Counted from the first letter of the stretch, positions 36,046 through 45,015 are shown. The stretch: DNA of 59,684 nucleotides from an uncultured bacterium (GCA_903835185.1 CAILLX010000224.1:1-59684), one strand, 5' to 3'. Notes: generated by a model not told the origin, from the letters alone. Made by a program: numbers and translations.

Positions 36046-36074
36046 TGTGGGCGCGTGGCCGACACGCCCCTACA
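36046..36074. repeat. REP-like imperfect palindrome
   Basis: The 29-bp sequence begins TGTGGGCGCGTG and ends CACGCCCCTACA; its arms pair with two mismatches around a GGCCGA centre. Intergenic, GC-rich palindromes of this GTAGGGGCG type occur as dispersed repeats in many genomes. Only one copy is seen here. Confidence 0.55.
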
Positions 36075-36147
36075 CCTGAGGTACTCGCCCTACGTTGTTT
36101 AGATACATCCTGCTCATTCGCAATCGAACTACCAGACAGATGGAACA

Positions 36148-36179
36148 AAAGAGTGCCGATCGAGAGATCGGCACTCTTT
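36148..36179. terminator. Bidirectional terminator
   Basis: Arms 36148-36161 and 36166-36179 are perfect 14-base complements around a GAGA loop, starting with AAA and ending with TTT. It lies between the convergent cDPGS-like gene and rocD and can serve both. Confidence 0.85.
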
Positions 36180-36215
36180 CCCTACAGAAGGCAAACTGCG
36201 AGCTACGGCTGTCTT

Positions 36216-37424
36216 TTACTTAATACTCTCGACAACCTTTTTAATCCGCTCGCACGCCCAGTCAATTTCTTCTTTTGTAATGGTCAGAGGAGGCGCAAAG
36301 CGGATAACATTGTCATGCGTCTCTTTGCAAAGGATCCCTTCATTCATAAGAGCTTCACAGTATGGTCTGGCCTTTATATCAAGGACAAAGCCGATCCAGA
36401 GACCTCTACCACGCACCTGCACTATGTGCGAGCTCTTTATTGCCCGCAGCTGCTCCATGAAATAATTGCCAAGCTCAAAAGAGCGTTCAATAAGCTTCTC
36501 CTCAACAAGTACTTTCAAGGAAGCACGTGCGGCGGCAGCTGCCAGCGGATTGCCACCAAATGTCGATCCATGATCACCTGGTTTAAACACTCCCAAGATC
36601 TCTGTGCTGGAGAGAACTGCAGAAACAGGATAGAAGCCGCCAGCAAGCGCCTTGCCAATAATGACCATATCAGGGCGGATACCTTCATATTCAAAAGCAA
36701 ACAGCTTGCCGCTTCGTCCTAATCCTGACTGAATTTCGTCACAAATCAAAAGAACATTATGCTCCTTACACAATCGTGCTGCTTCACGCAGATAGCCATC
36801 CGGCGGCACTATGATGCCAGCTTCACCTTGAATCGATTCAACCAAGAATGCTGCCGTGTTGGGTGTAATCTTAGCTTTCAGGTCGGCAATATCGCCATAT
36901 TTGACAATTGAAAAACCTGGTGTGAGCGGACCGAAACCATCACGGTACTGCTTCTCTGTTGAGAAACTAATAATAGTGACTGTCCTGCCATGAAAATTGT
37001 CTGATGCACAGATAATTTCACACTTATCAGATGGAATGCCTTTGACAGTGTAACCCCACTTGCGAGCTGCTTTCACTGCAGTCTCCACTGCCTCGGCCCC
37101 ACTGTTCATCGGCAGCGCCATATCATAACCGGTCAAGTCGTGAAGATCTTTGTAGAGCAGCGGAAGCTGATCATTGCGGAAAGCACGACTCGTGAGAGTG
37201 ACTCTCTTAGCCTGCTCAATGAAAGCCTCCATGATCTTAGGATGACAGTGCCCTTGATTAACGGCAGAATAGGCAGCAAGACAATCAAGATACTTCTTAC
37301 CTTCGACATCAGTAACCCAGCAACCCTCTGCTTTGGACACCACCACATCCAGCGGGTGGTAGTTGTGGGCACCAAATTTATCCTCTAGGGCAATGTACTC
37401 TTGTGTTTTCGTAAGTGTGTTCAT
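36216..37424 (-). CDS. rocD: Ornithine aminotransferase
   Basis: A class III PLP aminotransferase of 402 residues that converts ornithine and 2-oxoglutarate to glutamate semialdehyde and glutamate. It shows VWVTDVEGKKYLDCL-like opening residues (CWVTDVEGKKYLDCLAAYSA), MNSGAEAVETAVKAARKWGY for PLP phosphate binding, ICDEIQSGLGRSGKLFAFEY and the PLP Lys258 in IGKALAGGFYPVSAVL. The match to OAT is closer than to acetylornithine aminotransferases. It is last in the minus-strand nitrogen cluster, 76 bp after pyrB. Confidence 0.92.
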   Translation of the reverse strand: MNTLTKTQEYIALEDKFGAHNYHPLDVVVSKAEGCWVTDVEGKKYLDCLAAYSAVNQGHCHPKIMEAFIEQAKRVTLTSRAFRNDQLPLLYKDLHDLTGYDMALPMNSGAEAVETAVKAARKWGYTVKGIPSDKCEIICASDNFHGRTVTIISFSTEKQYRDGFGPLTPGFSIVKYGDIADLKAKITPNTAAFLVESIQGEAGIIVPPDGYLREAARLCKEHNVLLICDEIQSGLGRSGKLFAFEYEGIRPDMVIIGKALAGGFYPVSAVLSSTEILGVFKPGDHGSTFGGNPLAAAAARASLKVLVEEKLIERSFELGNYFMEQLRAIKSSHIVQVRGRGLWIGFVLDIKARPYCEALMNEGILCKETHDNVIRFAPPLTITKEEIDWACERIKKVVESIK

Positions 37425-37500
37425 GAGTAACCTTCTTTGAAGTGATGATTGGATCGCCTAAATACCCTGTCTGAGTTCAGGCAAGCAGCCTGCAGCTTCC

Positions 37501-38418
37501 TTATTCTTTTTCGAAGACCATCGTCAGTAGCGCCATCCTGACAAACAGTCCGTTGCGCGTCTGCCGGAAATATGCTGCCCGAGGATCACCGTCCACGTCA
37601 GAAGCAATCTCTACAGAACGAGGCAGCGGATGCATAATAATGGCGTTTGACCGCAAGCGACGCAAGACAGTCTTATCTATGTTATAGCTTGTCAGATCAA
37701 TTTCGCTTCCATGCAAACGTGCCCTATCGATACGGGTTTGATAGACAACATCGACATTTTCAATAATCTTGTCTGTACTGCTTGCCAGCTCGTAAACAAC
37801 ATTGTGCTGTTCGAGATGCTCAAGTATGTCTTGTTTAACCTGCATCTCAGGAGGAGCTATGAAATACAGTTTGGTGCGATCAAATTTGCCCAATAAATAC
37901 GCCAGAGACCTAGCTGTCCGCCCCTGGTCCAGAGCACCAATAAGAGCTACAGAAAGACCATCAAGCTTCTTACATTCGTTGTAGATAGTGTAAAGATCAA
38001 GGAGAGCTTGAGTAGGGTGCTGCCCGCCAGCACCATCGCCAGCATTAAACACAGGTACACCAGACACTGCAGCAGCCCGCCTGGCTCCTCCTGCCTCGTG
38101 ATGGCGTAACACAATTAAGTCGCAATAGTCAGCAACGATCCTTATGGTATCTTCGAGCTGCTCACCTTCCACCTCTGAGGAAAACTCTTGAGCCTGCTCT
38201 GTGGCCAGCACCTTACCACCAAGCCTGTACATGGCTGATTCGAAAGACATCCTCGTCCTGGTCGAAGGCTTATAAAACAAAGTCGTCATGACTTTATTTT
38301 CCCAGTCACGCGTGCCTCCGCGGGCAACAATCTTCTCCATGACTCGCGTACGATCAAAGAGCTCCATTAAAAGAGGAACAGTAAACTGCTGCGATTCGAG
38401 GACGTGATGAAGCTTCAT
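37501..38418 (-). CDS. pyrB: Aspartate carbamoyltransferase, catalytic chain
   Basis: The first step of pyrimidine synthesis: carbamoyl phosphate plus aspartate gives carbamoyl aspartate. The carbamoyl-phosphate loop PSTRTRMSFE lies at 51-60, GDGAGGQHPTQALLDLYTI at about 125-145 and MHPLPRSVEIASDVDGD near 265. The length of 305 residues fits a catalytic chain; no pyrI regulatory chain is nearby. Its place between carbamate kinase and rocD, rather than with other pyr genes, ties it to local carbamoyl phosphate supply. Related transcarbamylases of altered specificity exist, so aspartate as substrate is likely but not certain. Confidence 0.85.
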   Translation of the reverse strand: MKLHHVLESQQFTVPLLMELFDRTRVMEKIVARGGTRDWENKVMTTLFYKPSTRTRMSFESAMYRLGGKVLATEQAQEFSSEVEGEQLEDTIRIVADYCDLIVLRHHEAGGARRAAAVSGVPVFNAGDGAGGQHPTQALLDLYTIYNECKKLDGLSVALIGALDQGRTARSLAYLLGKFDRTKLYFIAPPEMQVKQDILEHLEQHNVVYELASSTDKIIENVDVVYQTRIDRARLHGSEIDLTSYNIDKTVLRRLRSNAIIMHPLPRSVEIASDVDGDPRAAYFRQTRNGLFVRMALLTMVFEKE

Positions 38419-38447
38419 TGTGTTTTCTCCTTGTGCCGAACGCTGCT

Positions 38448-39389
38448 TCAGGGGTAGATGTGCGTACCATCCTTGCCATCGACTGCATCGACTAGGTATT
38501 CAAACGATGTAATGATGACCTGTTTACCACCAGCGCGTATAAATCGCATGGCAGATTCAACTTTAGGACCCATGCTGCCTGGCGGAAATTGACCCTGGTC
38601 ATAATATTTCTGCATTTCAGCAGCATTGGCACGGTCAATGCCACGTTGCGACGGCTTTTTGAAATCGAGATATACCTGCCTTGCATCAGTGCTGATGATA
38701 AACAGGTCTACTCCAAGTCCAGTAGCGAGCATTGCAGAAGCACGATCTTTGTCTATGACAGCTTCAGATCCTTCAACCAGATAGTTATCCTTCTCAATAA
38801 CCGGTATACCGCCGCCTCCTAAAGCAATGACAATCATTCCCAGTCCAAGAATCTGGCGGATAATGTCCTCTTCAAACACTTCAACCGGTTCTGGCGAAGC
38901 AACGACCCGCCTGTATCCTCTCGAGGCATCCTCAACAATCTGCCAGCCTAAAGTGCGTCTCTTCTCTTCGGCAACCTCTTTGGAGTAGAACGGTCCTACC
39001 GGTTTGGTTGGGTGCTCAAAGGCCGGATCGGCAGGATCCACACGCACCTGACTGAGAACTGTAGTCACAGGTGTTTTTAAGCCTATCTGTCTCAGTTCAT
39101 ACTCCACAGCTCGCTGGAGCAGATAGCCAATCTCACTTTGGGTTGTAGCTACACAGACGTCGAGCGGATGAGTGTAAACTTCTCCGGCAGCCCGCTCGGA
39201 GCGCAGCAGTGCTGCGCCCACCTGCGGACCGTTACCATGTGTAATTACTATACGCCAGCCGCGCTTCACCAACTGAACGATGCTGCGTGCTGTAGCATGA
39301 GCATTGCCAAGTTGCTCAGCTATGGTCCCTCGCTCGCCAGCACGGATAAGCGAATTGCCGCCAATTGCTATTAAAGCTGTGCCTGCCAT
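38448..39389 (-). CDS. arcC: Carbamate kinase
   Basis: An amino-acid-kinase-fold enzyme of 313 residues that transfers phosphate between carbamoyl phosphate and ADP. It has ALIAIGGNSLIRAGERGTIA at the N-terminus, VITHGNGPQVGAALLRSE, RVVASPEPVEVFE and VIALGGGGIPVIEKD, all ArcC signatures, then DKDRASAMLATGL. It lies four bases after the ornithine carbamoyltransferase stop and 29 before pyrB. In fermentation it makes ATP from carbamoyl phosphate released by the transferase. Confidence 0.95.
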   Translation of the reverse strand: MAGTALIAIGGNSLIRAGERGTIAEQLGNAHATARSIVQLVKRGWRIVITHGNGPQVGAALLRSERAAGEVYTHPLDVCVATTQSEIGYLLQRAVEYELRQIGLKTPVTTVLSQVRVDPADPAFEHPTKPVGPFYSKEVAEEKRRTLGWQIVEDASRGYRRVVASPEPVEVFEEDIIRQILGLGMIVIALGGGGIPVIEKDNYLVEGSEAVIDKDRASAMLATGLGVDLFIISTDARQVYLDFKKPSQRGIDRANAAEMQKYYDQGQFPPGSMGPKVESAMRFIRAGGKQVIITSFEYLVDAVDGKDGTHIYP

Positions 39390-39393
39390 TTTT

Positions 39394-40311
39394 CTATCTC
39401 ATCAACTGGTACATAATCGCCTTTTGGGCGTGCAGCCGATTTTCGGCTTCTTGAAAGACAACTGAAGCAGCAGAGTCAATTACTGCGTCTGTCACTTCAT
39501 CGCCACGATGAGCAGGCAGGCAGTGCATAAAAATAGCATCCTTCTTGGCATGCTTCATCAGCTCTTCGTTGACCTGATAAGGACGGAAAATCTTTTTGCG
39601 CTGTTCAGCTTCGGCTTCCTGTCCCATAGATGCCCAAACATCAGTATAGACAGCATCAGCTCCTGCAACACCGGCAACCGGATCATGAGTAATCTCAATC
39701 CTGGCGCCAGTGGCTTTAGCATCTTCGCAAGCCTGTTGATAAGCTATGACATTTGGTTCAAAACCAGGCGGGCAAGCGACACTTACATTCACTCCCAGGC
39801 GAGCGCCAGCAAACATCAGAGAATGCGCCACATTATTGCCATCACCAACATAGGTTAATTTCAAGCCTTTCAAATTGCCTTTCACTTCATGCATTGTCAG
39901 ATAATCAGCCATCGCCTGGCAAGGGTGTGAATAGTCAGTCAAGCCGTTAATGATTGGGACAGAAGAATGCTCGGCCATATCAACTACTATCTGATGACCG
40001 AAGGTGCGAATCATAATGCCTTGCACCATGCGCTCCAGGTTCTTGGCCACGTCATATACCGACTCACGTTTGCCAAGGGAGATTTCAGCAGGAGAGAGAT
40101 AAAGCGAATAACCGCCCAGCTGCTGGATACCAATATCAAAAGTGGTGCGCGTCCGCAGAGACGGCTTTTCAAAGATCAGCGCCAACGCCTTGCCTTTAAG
40201 CGCTTCTGAGTATTTCATCCTGTCCGCTTTCATATCGAGGGCGATACGAAATGTTTCAAGAATCTCTTCCTGTGACAGATCGCGGACAGTGAGAAAATCT
40301 TTCGCTTTCAT
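39394..40311 (-). CDS. argF: Ornithine carbamoyltransferase
   Basis: The ATG at 40311 follows GAGGAG by six bases and gives 305 residues; a longer frame to 40398 adds 29 unmatched residues. It has the carbamoyl-phosphate loop EKPSLRTRTTFD, VDMAEHSSVPIINGLTDYSH with HPCQAMADYLT, and the OTC signature FMHCLPAHRGDEVTDAVID, which fixes ornithine rather than aspartate. The reaction may run toward citrulline (arginine synthesis) or toward ornithine and carbamoyl phosphate (catabolic, ArcB). The adjacent carbamate kinase favours the catabolic direction. Confidence 0.93.
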   Translation of the reverse strand: MKAKDFLTVRDLSQEEILETFRIALDMKADRMKYSEALKGKALALIFEKPSLRTRTTFDIGIQQLGGYSLYLSPAEISLGKRESVYDVAKNLERMVQGIMIRTFGHQIVVDMAEHSSVPIINGLTDYSHPCQAMADYLTMHEVKGNLKGLKLTYVGDGNNVAHSLMFAGARLGVNVSVACPPGFEPNVIAYQQACEDAKATGARIEITHDPVAGVAGADAVYTDVWASMGQEAEAEQRKKIFRPYQVNEELMKHAKKDAIFMHCLPAHRGDEVTDAVIDSAASVVFQEAENRLHAQKAIMYQLMR

Positions 40312-40482
40312 TTTGTGCTCCTCTTTCGCACTGTTGTGCGGACAAACAAGCTGCCTGAATGGAGATATTGTAGGCTTTGTCGCACTCCATTTGTGCAAAC
40401 TCGCTACATCACAGTTTAAAAAAAAGTTTCCTTTGTCTACTCAAACAGTTCACTGCCTCTACACGGCGCAACGAGCATTGCT

Positions 40483-40950
40483 TTAACCACCTATCGCCTG
40501 GCTTCTTAACAACCTGGTCAACACTCGATCAAAAGTGGCAGCAAAAGCATGCTTCTCTTTTGGTCCAAACTGTTTGGGTCCACCAGTAATCTCACCGCTG
40601 TCTCTTAAACCTTGCATCAAGTCGCGCATAGAGAGCCGCTCGCCAATATTATCAACTGTATACTCCTGCCCGCGCGGATCGATGGCTTTCACGCCCCTGC
40701 TGACAAGGCAATGGGACAGCGGTATATCTTGAGTCACTACCAGATCTCTGTCATTGGCATGCTCGACAATATAGGCATCAGCAGCATCCGCCTGGAGATC
40801 GACCTTCACAAAGGAGAGAAAAGGCGACTTTTCAAGAAACAGCTGCTTATTGGCCACCATGACAGCCTCCAGGCGCAGACGCTTGGCTGCTGCAATGACA
40901 AGCTCCTTAACCGGAACCGGACAGGCATCAGCATCAACCCAAATTCTCAC
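40483..40950 (-). CDS. YaiI/YqxD (UPF0178, DUF188) family protein
   Basis: A 155-residue protein with the family opening MRIWVDADACPVPVKELV and the later DLVVTQDIPLSHCLVSRG and YTVDNIGERLSMRDLMQGLR. The acidic Asp-Ala-Asp pattern suggests a PIN-like metal-dependent nuclease fold, but no biochemical role is settled. It sits between btpA and argF on the same strand, with gaps of 89 and 171 bp, and may or may not share their transcript. Confidence 0.88.
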   Translation of the reverse strand: MRIWVDADACPVPVKELVIAAAKRLRLEAVMVANKQLFLEKSPFLSFVKVDLQADAADAYIVEHANDRDLVVTQDIPLSHCLVSRGVKAIDPRGQEYTVDNIGERLSMRDLMQGLRDSGEITGGPKQFGPKEKHAFAATFDRVLTRLLRSQAIGG

Positions 40951-41039
40951 TTTCCCTCACAACAGATTCTCCTCATTCTCACATAGTCAGTTCCCGGCAC
41001 AGATTCAGGATGTATCGAATCTGGCAGTAACTCATTCTC

Positions 41040-41825
41040 CTACCTGTCTGGCACCGCCTTCATTAATGCTTGCACCCGAGCTATATCGACTGCGTTGCGC
41101 CAGCAGCCTTCATGTTTAAGAGAAGAGCCCACAATCACAGCATTACAGTAAGGCATATAGTCGTAGATATTCTCCACTGTGACTCCTGAACCGACTAGAA
41201 CATCTTTGGGAAAAGCTTCTCTAGTCTCTTTTACATCGCCAACAGAAGGAGGAACTCCAGTGGCTGTGCCTGTCACAATTACACCATCAGCACAGAAGAA
41301 GTCGGCAGCTTCTGCTGTTTCAGCAAGACTGACATCAGCTGTAATAGCATGTGCTGAATGTTTCTTTTTAATATCGACCCAGATCTTTATATGCTCTGCA
41401 CGCAAGGCTGCACGCCGTCTTATCAGCTGCGCAGCACACGATTCATGCCAACCTTCATCACCAATATGGGCAAAAACAAATCCTTCAACACGCATAAAGT
41501 CAAGTTCAGCAGCTAGAGCTACTCCAAGCGCCTCCAGATTGGCACCAGCCAAGATCTGAATACCGACAGGCAGAAGGCACTCCTTCTTCACAGCAGATGC
41601 CACCACAGCGAGTGCAGCTGTAGTCTCAGGTTCAACATACCCTCGCAAGTAAGGAGCATCATGCATATTCTCAAGCATGACAGCGTCGATACCGCCTTCC
41701 TTGTATGCTCGAGCATCAGCAACGGCAGACTCCAGAATAGGCTGCATACTACCACGCCAGCCCGCCGAGCCCGGAAGAGGCAGAACATGCACCATACCGA
41801 TAACAGCAAAGTTGTGCCCAAACAT
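41040..41825 (-). CDS. btpA: BtpA/SgcQ-family TIM-barrel protein
   Basis: A 261-residue protein matching the BtpA family: VIGMVHVLPLPGSAGW at the start, GGIDAVMLENMHDAPYL, LPVGIQILAGANLEALGVAL, then GVIVTGTATGVPPSVGDV and VLVGSGVTVENIYDY, a TIM-barrel phosphate-site pattern. In Synechocystis, BtpA is needed for photosystem I stability; homologues occur in non-photosynthetic organisms. ATG at 41825 has AGGAGG 11 bases upstream; GTG at 41837 overlaps the previous stop. The operon with a cyclase and asparaginase points to small-molecule metabolism. Confidence 0.87.
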   Translation of the reverse strand: MFGHNFAVIGMVHVLPLPGSAGWRGSMQPILESAVADARAYKEGGIDAVMLENMHDAPYLRGYVEPETTAALAVVASAVKKECLLPVGIQILAGANLEALGVALAAELDFMRVEGFVFAHIGDEGWHESCAAQLIRRRAALRAEHIKIWVDIKKKHSAHAITADVSLAETAEAADFFCADGVIVTGTATGVPPSVGDVKETREAFPKDVLVGSGVTVENIYDYMPYCNAVIVGSSLKHEGCWRNAVDIARVQALMKAVPDR

Positions 41826-41833
41826 ATTCTCCT

Positions 41834-42556
41834 TCACCTCCTATGCTCGTCATCCACAAACAGATCCTTCTGCAGACAAGGTTGAACAGTTAGCAGAGCA
41901 GCTCTAACAGGGGCAGCCTCAAGCTCCATCAGTTTCAACGGCAGGGCAACCAGGAAGTATTCACCTTCCTCCACGTCAGACAGATCAAGATTTTCTATCC
42001 AGAATACTCCTGAGTCAATAAGCTCGTTATGCACAGATAATGACTGGCAATGCGCATGATCTACTGAAGCTGTGTCTATCCCTGCCAGGACAATATTATT
42101 CTGCTTGAGGTAAGGCACAAGAGTCTGATCGAAGTAAGCACAACTATCTGCAAAGATATAGGGATTGACAGCAGTGGAGGTCTTAAAGAGGAGGCGCTGC
42201 GGCACCGCTGCCAGATTAGAGAGTTTCCTGTTTATATGCTCCGGTTTAATTGCATCTTTGTGCGGCGCCAGATCAATTACATAAGCTGGACCGACAAACG
42301 GCTCCAGCGGCAGCTCTCCTGCGCCAGCTGAGCAGGAGTCAAAATCGCCCCGGCAATGAAGCTGCGCATCAGCATGTGTTCCCACATGAGCGCTCATAGT
42401 AAAAGCAGTGAGGTTGAAAAAACTACCGTGTGCAATGGCGGCAGTAATCTGCTTACTGAAAGGAGTATCCCCAGCCCAGCAGGCAGTGGCAGAAGCAATC
42501 GGTTGCGAAATGTCGATGACCTTATACTGCAGCAACGCCTTGGACCCGGGCATCAA
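41834..42556 (-). CDS. Cyclase-family hydrolase, kynurenine formamidase-like
   Basis: A 240-residue metal-dependent hydrolase of the cyclase/KynB superfamily. Residues 13-20 read VIDISQPI and the metal motif His57-Val-Gly-Thr-His61-Ala-Asp63-Ala-Gln-Leu-His67 matches HxGTHxDxPxH, with Pro replaced by Gln. CWAGDTPF at 26-33 is typical of KynB, which hydrolyses N-formylkynurenine; IDTASVDHA is another family block. No tryptophan dioxygenase is in the window, so the substrate is uncertain. Its ATG overlaps the asparaginase stop (ATGA). Confidence 0.8.
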   Translation of the reverse strand: MMPGSKALLQYKVIDISQPIASATACWAGDTPFSKQITAAIAHGSFFNLTAFTMSAHVGTHADAQLHCRGDFDSCSAGAGELPLEPFVGPAYVIDLAPHKDAIKPEHINRKLSNLAAVPQRLLFKTSTAVNPYIFADSCAYFDQTLVPYLKQNNIVLAGIDTASVDHAHCQSLSVHNELIDSGVFWIENLDLSDVEEGEYFLVALPLKLMELEAAPVRAALLTVQPCLQKDLFVDDEHRR

Positions 42557-43644
42557 ACTATTTGAAAGCAGAACTTGGTTGCTAGATGCTTGTTGCGTTC
42601 ATCAATCTCTGCAGGCGCTCCCAGCCCGAGCTGCTCGAACAGAGCCTTAACAATAACCTCGTAATGATGCACGTCATAACCGGACGCCACCTTGATAGCA
42701 ATCCCGACACCATGCTCAAAACGGTTGCAAGGTCCAATGCCCACAGTAAACAGTCCATCAGCACCTTCTTTAGCCACCAGAGGAACATTGCTGCCGGCAG
42801 TGAGCTGCCCGGACATGATTCTGGTGTCGAGACGATCACTACCGCCTATCAACTCAGGGAAGCGGCGCATAAGCGCTCCCATCTCTTTCATGTCTTCAAG
42901 CTGAGGACGTATCTCAGATGGTGCCAAAGCTACAGCACGCGAGTCGACACCAGGAATGAGACTACAGTAAAGAGCAGCCAGCTCTTTAGTAGACAGAGCA
43001 TAATTGGGCAGACGACATCCGTCAGTCGTAGTAGCAAAATCTTCCGAGTCTCTCTTGAGGAGCCATGAAAGCACTCGCTTCATAGTGACAAACTGGACTC
43101 CTGCCGGATTGAGGTAGTCATCGAGGTCCAACCCTTTCGACTTCATAGCCAGGAGAAAGCCAAAATGTTTGCCGCTGCAGCCGTGGAAAAGAGAGCTCGG
43201 TTTTTCACCTAACCGATTCTGTTCAAAGCGTGTTTTTGAATGGTGCGAAAAACCAGGCGGGCACTTAAGTGCCGACGCATCAACTCCACCTGCTGCCATA
43301 ATTTCTTTAAGACGTTCCAAATGAAACACTTCGCCATTATGTGAAGCTTCCATTAGAGCTATATGTTGCGACTGCAGGCAAGGGTACGCTTCACGTACAA
43401 TGCGATAGTGCCCGAGCAGCTGCCATGGTTTCAGGCACGAACGGCTCCAGAGTTGATAATCGACATCTCCAACCGACAAGAGAGTGCGCCCTTTGCCGTC
43501 TAAGACAGAAATAATCCCGGAGACGCTTACTTCCGGCTGTCCTGAGCGCTCAATCGTATATAAAGTATCCCAAGGTAATTGCATAAGTAACTGTACATAA
43601 TCAGGCAGATCAAACAAAATTGCAATGGGACAAGCTAAGGGCAA
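42553..43644 (-). CDS. L-asparaginase II family protein
   Basis: This matches the thermolabile Rhizobium-type asparaginase II family, unrelated to the enterobacterial enzymes: YQLWSRSCLKPWQLLGHY, LMEASHNGEVFHLERLKEIM, LFHGCSGKHFGFLLAMKSKG and FTVGIGPCNRFEHGVGIAIK. It would release aspartate and ammonia from asparagine, feeding the aspartate carbamoyltransferase encoded downstream. The annotated start is TTG; ATG at 43584 (Met21) gives a more usual length of 343 but has no clear Shine-Dalgarno. It is first in the minus-strand run. Confidence 0.88.
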   Translation of the reverse strand: MPLACPIAILFDLPDYVQLLMQLPWDTLYTIERSGQPEVSVSGIISVLDGKGRTLLSVGDVDYQLWSRSCLKPWQLLGHYRIVREAYPCLQSQHIALMEASHNGEVFHLERLKEIMAAGGVDASALKCPPGFSHHSKTRFEQNRLGEKPSSLFHGCSGKHFGFLLAMKSKGLDLDDYLNPAGVQFVTMKRVLSWLLKRDSEDFATTTDGCRLPNYALSTKELAALYCSLIPGVDSRAVALAPSEIRPQLEDMKEMGALMRRFPELIGGSDRLDTRIMSGQLTAGSNVPLVAKEGADGLFTVGIGPCNRFEHGVGIAIKVASGYDVHHYEVIVKALFEQLGLGAPAEIDERNKHLATKFCFQIV

Positions 43645-43779
43645 ACGCCTTGTTGTTGAGTTTCAGACAGCTTTAAACCATTTAACATTACACGATAAGC
43701 ACCGCCTTAGCTGGTGTTTCTAGACTTTTGCAGTCCCTTGACGCTATGATTGGCATCACCTGTTGATAACCTTGGAACT

Positions 43780-45015
43780 ATGTTCTATAAAGTAGGCCAA
43801 TTACTTAATAAAGCGAACGGCAGCTGGCGGAGCAGTTGTGCCGGATCGGGCATGGTCAGGATATGCAGCTCTGCAGTCCTGGCTGTTTTGCTGTTCTTTA
43901 TAATCGACACAGGAGTGCGGGCAACATACTCGTTCTGGCATCCGAGCAGATTCACCTCTGCTAATCGCAGCTGGATCTGGCTGGCAGTTAAAGATCTTGA
44001 GCAGCAAAGAAGAACACCTGATGTCCTTCTCCTTGGTTCGTCACTTATGCTTTCAGTAGTGCACGATGGCGATGCTACATATCTGCACCAGATACAAGAT
44101 GCTGTTTACCACCACAAGTCATCTTATCTGGAACATCTGCTACATGAGAAGCAGGACAAAAGCTGGCACACATTTTCGCTGGCGGTAGGCGGACAGATGG
44201 CTTCTGATGCTTATGCTATTGTCTCGACACTTTTTGAACAGTCGGAAAAGCCGAAAACAGTTGTTTACGGCATCGCCCCACGTGATTTCATCGACAGCAT
44301 GTTTCTCGATCCGGCAAGCACAGAGACTTATCGCTTTATGGTCAAAGCCGGCAACACTGCTCTTTTAGCTACAGCCGGTCACAACACTTTCTGGAACTGC
44401 TTAGAACAGGGGCTATCCAGATTCTGTTTTATTTACAACAAGCGACTGGATCTAGCTGCTGTAAGCAGGCAGTTAGCTGCTCAGGTGCTTATTCTCGCCT
44501 GCTGTCAATCCAACTTTGATCTTGCAGCCACACCAGAGTCTCTGCAAGCTGTAATACAGGGGAATCTTGCTGAAGACAACAAACCAGGCCGATGGCTGGT
44601 GAGCCCTTATAATCCTGCTGCTCCTGTCTTCAAGAATAATTTGCCCGAGTACAGGCACCGTTACAGCCTGTTCAGACCAAAAGTTTATCAAACTCAGATT
44701 GCTTTCTTTGAGCGCTTTCTCAGTTGTTGCCATAGTAAAGGCATAAACGTTGTCCTGATCAATATGCCGCTCACACCTGAGAATGTAGCCATCCTTCCCA
44801 CAGGTCTTTATCAACGTTATTTAGCAGATGTTTCCAGTCTATCCCACCGTTATCAAGCCAAACTCCTCGACTTAAATCAGTCAGGACTTTTCACTCACAG
44901 CGATTTCGCCGACACAGTGCATGTCAATGGCTTAGGCGCCCAGCGGCTGCTCAACCTGGTTGCCGACAACCTGACCTCCAACCTCGCTGCCAGCAGCTGT
45001 TCGGTAACGCACTAG
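43780..45015 (+). CDS. Membrane-anchored SGNH-hydrolase-like protein
   Basis: One N-terminal helix (SSAVLAVLLFFIIDTGVRAT) anchors a 411-residue protein. The SGNH fold is suggested by DVLLLGSSLMLSV, where Ser follows LLLG as in block I, and by the C-terminal DTVHVNGLGAQRL, a block V Asp-x-x-His. Similar proteins (DUF1574-type or AlgX-like) modify exported polymers. ATG at 43780 is preferred to a TTG at 43750. The stop TAG lies inside the CTAG target duplication of the adjacent insertion sequence, so the protein end is unchanged by the insertion. Confidence 0.65.
   Translation: MFYKVGQLLNKANGSWRSSCAGSGMVRICSSAVLAVLLFFIIDTGVRATYSFWHPSRFTSANRSWIWLAVKDLEQQRRTPDVLLLGSSLMLSVVHDGDATYLHQIQDAVYHHKSSYLEHLLHEKQDKSWHTFSLAVGGQMASDAYAIVSTLFEQSEKPKTVVYGIAPRDFIDSMFLDPASTETYRFMVKAGNTALLATAGHNTFWNCLEQGLSRFCFIYNKRLDLAAVSRQLAAQVLILACCQSNFDLAATPESLQAVIQGNLAEDNKPGRWLVSPYNPAAPVFKNNLPEYRHRYSLFRPKVYQTQIAFFERFLSCCHSKGINVVLINMPLTPENVAILPTGLYQRYLADVSSLSHRYQAKLLDLNQSGLFTHSDFADTVHVNGLGAQRLLNLVADNLTSNLAASSCSVTH
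45012..45015. repeat. CTAG target duplication, left copy
   Basis: CTAG at 45012-45015 directly precedes the left inverted repeat and matches the copy at 46755-46758 after the right one, as expected for a 4-bp target duplication. Confidence 0.8.

Noticed and set aside
36033..36722. Plus-strand ORF across the terminator and rocD
   Set aside because: It reads through a strong terminator and is antisense to conserved rocD motifs.
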